From Vibrio sp. HA2012 (GTDB lineage Bacteria > Pseudomonadota > Gammaproteobacteria > Enterobacterales > Vibrionaceae), in contig NZ_PFXK01000001.1 of assembly GCF_002812955.1 (NCBI RefSeq), forward strand, positions 124,001-188,000: DNA of 64,000 bases. Direction: 5' to 3'. Made by a program: the position numbers and the translations under genes. Below the pieces are notes generated by a model that had not been told where the DNA came from, searched no databases, and saw only the letters and a list, made by a program, of their open reading frames with translations. This document shows, piece by piece, positions 60,897-64,000 of this stretch; positions within the stretch are counted from its first letter, which is position 1, and the number at the start of each line of letters is the position of its first letter.

Positions 60897-63800
60897 ATGG
60901 CAGACTTCAGTAATTTTGATTTCCTGAAATCGCACCAAGATTGGCTTTTTAAGTTAGCTGAGAGTGCGGAGCGGAATTTTGTCCCGTTTCCAAATACGAC
61001 TTTGGTTAATATTCGACAGCTTGGTGAAGCGATTGCCCAGAGCATCGCTTCTCGAGTTGGCGTTGAATCTGGCGCTAATGTCAGACAAATAGACCTTCTC
61101 AAAGAGTTAGATAGTGTTCTTCGTCTTGATGATAACGTTCGAGATGCGTTTCATACAATCCGCAAGCTTGGAAATAACGCAACGCATATCTTTGACAGCA
61201 GCACTCACAGAGATGCACTTAAAGCATTAATGGTAGGTCATGCTCTATCCATGTGGTTCCATATTACTTTCGGAGGAAGCGCGGCCAAAGGCTTTAAAAT
61301 TCAGAAGTTCGTCAAGCCAGAAGACCCATCAGACTATGTTCGCCAACTTGAAGAGCAAGTTGATAGACTAAAAGTTGAATCACAGAGAACGCAAGATCGC
61401 ATTAAGGTCGCGGAAGAACTTAGCAAAGTTGAAGCAAATAAAGCGCAAGCTGAGAAGTTACGTGCCGAAAAAATGGCTGAAGAAAAGGCCATTTGGGAAG
61501 AGTTAGCAGAAGAGCATGAGAAGACTTTGTCCTCATATCGCCTCAAGATGGATGAAGCAAACATTGTTCACTTCCAAACTTTTCGTTCTAAATCTAAAGA
61601 AGATCAAGCCTCTGAAATTCAGCGTATTGAGAAGTCTCCTTTTGAGATGGATGAAGCTGAGACTCGTGTCATTATTGATCAGCAATTGGTTGATGCAGGG
61701 TGGGAAGCCGATACTGAAAACCTTCGATATTCAAAAGACGCTAAACCAGAGCCAAACAAGAATAGAGCAATCGCGGAATGGCCTACAAAATCAGGTCCTG
61801 CTGACTATGCGCTTTTTATGGGAATGACACTGGTAGCAACGATTGAAGCAAAAAAGTCAGCCAAGAATGTATATGGTGCAATAGATCAAGCAAAACGTTA
61901 TGCAAAAGGTATTCATAACTTACCAAGTGACGTTGAAGTAGCTAACTACAATGATTTTTTGGTGCCTGTGGTATTTGCGACGAATGGCCGAGCGTATTTA
62001 AAGCAGCTTAAGCAAGAAAGCGGCATCTGGTTTTTAGACGTCAGAGATAATACTAATCGTAGAAAAGCCCTCAAAGGCTGGTACACACCAGCTGAGCTGA
62101 AGGAATACTTGCGCCAAACACCTCAACAAGCAAATGCAGAGTTGGATGACATGGGCTTTGAGTACGAACTAAAGCTTCGTGATTATCAAAAAGAAGCCAT
62201 CCTCTCGGTTGAGCAAGCGATTAAAGAAGGAGAAGAAAAGGCGCTGGTGGCTATGGCGACGGGTACCGGTAAAACCAAAACCTGTATTGCTCTAGTTTAC
62301 CGATTATTGAAAGCGCAACGTTTCCGCCGAATTCTATTTTTAGTAGATAGAAGTGCCTTGGGCGTTCAAGCTTCGGTCGATTTTGGCGAGGTGCGTATGG
62401 AAAACCTCAATACGTTTGCTGATACCTTTGAGGTTATGGGGATGGAGCCAGATAAAGCTCCTAAAGCTGTACCAGATGATGATACAAAAGTTCACGTGGC
62501 GACAGTTCAAGGCTTGGTCAAGCGCATAATGTACCCCTCAGAGAACGGTTCAAAGCCAGGTGTAGGTCAGTACGACTGTATTGTGGTAGATGAATGTCAC
62601 CGTGGCTACTTGCTCGATCGTGAGCTTAGCGACACCGAAATTAAGTTTCGAGACCAGAAAGACTACATGTCAAAGTACCGAGCCGTTATAGAGTATTTTG
62701 ATGCCTTTAAAGTTGGTCTAACTGCTACACCAGCGATTCACACAGTAGATATATTTGGTGAGCCTGTATTCTCATACAGCTATACCGAAGCTGTTATAGA
62801 TGGACACCTAGTCGATCATCTACCTCCAGTTCGAATCCATACCAAATTAAACACAGAAGGGATCAATTATCAGGTCAACGAAGAGGTTCAAGTCTATGAT
62901 CCTCAAACCCAACAGTTTGATTTGATTCATACACCAGACGAGCTGGATTTTGAAGTCTCCGACTTTAACAGAAAAGTGATTGCTCCAGAATTTACTAACG
63001 TGATTTGTAAGTGGCTAATCGAAAGTGATTCTCTTAACCCTTACTCACAAGAAAAATCACTGATTTTTTGTGTCACAGACCGCCATGCTGATGAAGTAGT
63101 GGAAGCGTTAAAACAAGCGTGTGAAGACTACCATGGTGAGGTGGAAGATGATGCTATCCAGAAAATTACGGGTGCCTCTGATAAGCCGTTGGAAAAGATC
63201 CGCTTGTTCAAAAATGACCGCTTACCAAATATCGCAGTAACCGTAGACCTGCTCACGACCGGGGTTGATGTGCCGAGCATCTGTAACCTGGTGTTCTTAC
63301 GGCGTGTTAATAGCCGTATTTTGTTTGAACAAATGCTGGGTCGAGCCACGCGTCGTTGTGATGACATAGGTAAAGAGCGATTCCGCATATACGATGCTGT
63401 AGACATCTATAAACAGCTCGAAAAAGTGAACACAATGAAGCCCGTTGTTACTAAGGTCGATATTACCTTTTCTGAGTTAGAGCAAGAGATAACAAAAGGT
63501 ACAGACACCAAACTGCAAGAGCTGGCTAAAGAACAGTTTCTTGCCAAATTACAGAGTAAAAAGAATCACTTAACATCTGTTCAGCAGGATGAATTTGAGA
63601 GAATCGTTGGTAAGCCCCCCAAGGAGTTCGCAAAAGAATTAAAAGCCATGAACACAGAGGATGTGGCGAGTTGGTTTGTCAGTCATCCTGGCTTAGGCGA
63701 GCTTCTTGATATGAAAGTACAGGGGGGAAGCGGTCGAAACAAAATAGTGATATCAGACAAGTCCGATGATGTTACTAGCACATCAACAGGCTATGGCAGC

Positions 63801-64000
63801 GGTCAGAAACCAGAAGACTATTTGTCATCGTTTGCAGCCTTTGTGAACGCCAATAGTAACCGAATGGTGGCATTACAGACGGTTATCCAAAGACCGTGGG
63901 AACTGACACGAAACGATCTCAAGCAACTCGTTGTCGAGCTGGAGAAAAACGAATTCAGAGAGGAAGAGCTAAAAGTAGCTTGGAAAGAGGTGAAAAATGA
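60897..64000 (+). CDS. hsdR: Type I restriction enzyme R subunit (partial at the right edge)
   Basis: The frame from ATG 60897 (MADFSNFDFLKSHQDWLFKL) is open to the window end (1034 codons). It has a DUF4145-like N-terminal part (about 1-140), a coiled coil (about 155-215), a nuclease domain with ADYALFMGMTLVATIEAKKS (Asp near 301, Glu-x-Lys near 317-319), Walker A ATGTGKTK (about 451-458), DECHRG (about 563-568), GLTATP and, later, NIAVTVDLLTTGVDVPSI and MLGRATRRC. This is a type I R subunit translocase. The HsdM and HsdS genes are expected beyond the window. Confidence 0.92.
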   Translation, partial: MADFSNFDFLKSHQDWLFKLAESAERNFVPFPNTTLVNIRQLGEAIAQSIASRVGVESGANVRQIDLLKELDSVLRLDDNVRDAFHTIRKLGNNATHIFDSSTHRDALKALMVGHALSMWFHITFGGSAAKGFKIQKFVKPEDPSDYVRQLEEQVDRLKVESQRTQDRIKVAEELSKVEANKAQAEKLRAEKMAEEKAIWEELAEEHEKTLSSYRLKMDEANIVHFQTFRSKSKEDQASEIQRIEKSPFEMDEAETRVIIDQQLVDAGWEADTENLRYSKDAKPEPNKNRAIAEWPTKSGPADYALFMGMTLVATIEAKKSAKNVYGAIDQAKRYAKGIHNLPSDVEVANYNDFLVPVVFATNGRAYLKQLKQESGIWFLDVRDNTNRRKALKGWYTPAELKEYLRQTPQQANAELDDMGFEYELKLRDYQKEAILSVEQAIKEGEEKALVAMATGTGKTKTCIALVYRLLKAQRFRRILFLVDRSALGVQASVDFGEVRMENLNTFADTFEVMGMEPDKAPKAVPDDDTKVHVATVQGLVKRIMYPSENGSKPGVGQYDCIVVDECHRGYLLDRELSDTEIKFRDQKDYMSKYRAVIEYFDAFKVGLTATPAIHTVDIFGEPVFSYSYTEAVIDGHLVDHLPPVRIHTKLNTEGINYQVNEEVQVYDPQTQQFDLIHTPDELDFEVSDFNRKVIAPEFTNVICKWLIESDSLNPYSQEKSLIFCVTDRHADEVVEALKQACEDYHGEVEDDAIQKITGASDKPLEKIRLFKNDRLPNIAVTVDLLTTGVDVPSICNLVFLRRVNSRILFEQMLGRATRRCDDIGKERFRIYDAVDIYKQLEKVNTMKPVVTKVDITFSELEQEITKGTDTKLQELAKEQFLAKLQSKKNHLTSVQQDEFERIVGKPPKEFAKELKAMNTEDVASWFVSHPGLGELLDMKVQGGSGRNKIVISDKSDDVTSTSTGYGSGQKPEDYLSSFAAFVNANSNRMVALQTVIQRPWELTRNDLKQLVVELEKNEFREEELKVAWKEVKN

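Noticed and set aside
61334..63406. Short frames inside hsdR on both strands
   Set aside because: The full-length hsdR frame is open through the whole stretch and carries all expected motifs.

Overview
The window is a chromosomal segment of a marine gammaproteobacterium, almost certainly a member of the Vibrionaceae. This rests on recognised protein families and on gene order that resembles the Vibrio chromosome 1 backbone as I remember it: bioF-bioC-bioD, htpX, priC, dinG, an OmpU-type porin, gsk, hns, a lysine-riboswitch nhaC, the his operon, cysS/ppiB/lpxH, cmoAB, aspS, ruvCAB, cydABX, tol-pal and nadA. No database search was possible, so the species is not named.

Layout. 1-1636: end of the biotin operon. 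1901-2460: a small toxin-antitoxin pair. 2649-7207: htpX facing a leftward ybaM/priC, sulfite-exporter-like permease and dinG block. 7851-11919: porin, a YccT-like periplasmic protein, an orphan Phd-type antitoxin, gsk and convergent hns. 12328-14260: lysine riboswitch with an intrinsic terminator in front of an NhaC-family transporter. 14318-21726: complete hisGDCBHAFIE operon with a His-rich leader peptide and attenuator. 21793-30464: ychJ, an EAL-HDOD protein, lpxH, ppiB, cysS, tdk, and a three-gene ATP-grasp / inactive-transglutaminase membrane protein / retropepsin-like lipoprotein cassette. 30617-36810: cmoA/cmoB, aspS, ruvC, ruvAB. 37027-47053: cydABX behind two FNR-like boxes, ybgC-tolQRAB-pal-cpoB, nadA. 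47156-48472: a UPF0149 protein and the L-alanine exporter alaE.

A tRNA-Ser(GGA) gene at 48639-48726 marks the border of a genomic island that runs past the right edge. It opens with putative integrase arm sites and a P4-type integrase that is split by one in-frame stop. Next come a ribbon-helix-helix/coiled-coil protein, also shortened by an in-frame stop, and an unrecognised protein with two apparent winged-helix segments. These are followed by decayed satellite-phage genes (a frameshifted YagK/YfjJ-type gene and an AlpA start interrupted by an IS3-family element). The right part looks like a defence region: a tandem pair of SF1 helicases, a divergent LRAT-fold membrane protein / membrane-anchored XRE regulator pair with 19-bp-phased operator repeats, an Mrr-type restriction endonuclease, and the start of a type I restriction subunit (HsdR), open to the window edge. 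The helicase pair and the LRAT/XRE pair are the best candidates for undescribed systems.

Short palindromes of the form (A)TTCCCACGC-N4-GCGTGGGAA(T) and relatives recur between core genes. One of them encodes the C-terminus of the orphan antitoxin.
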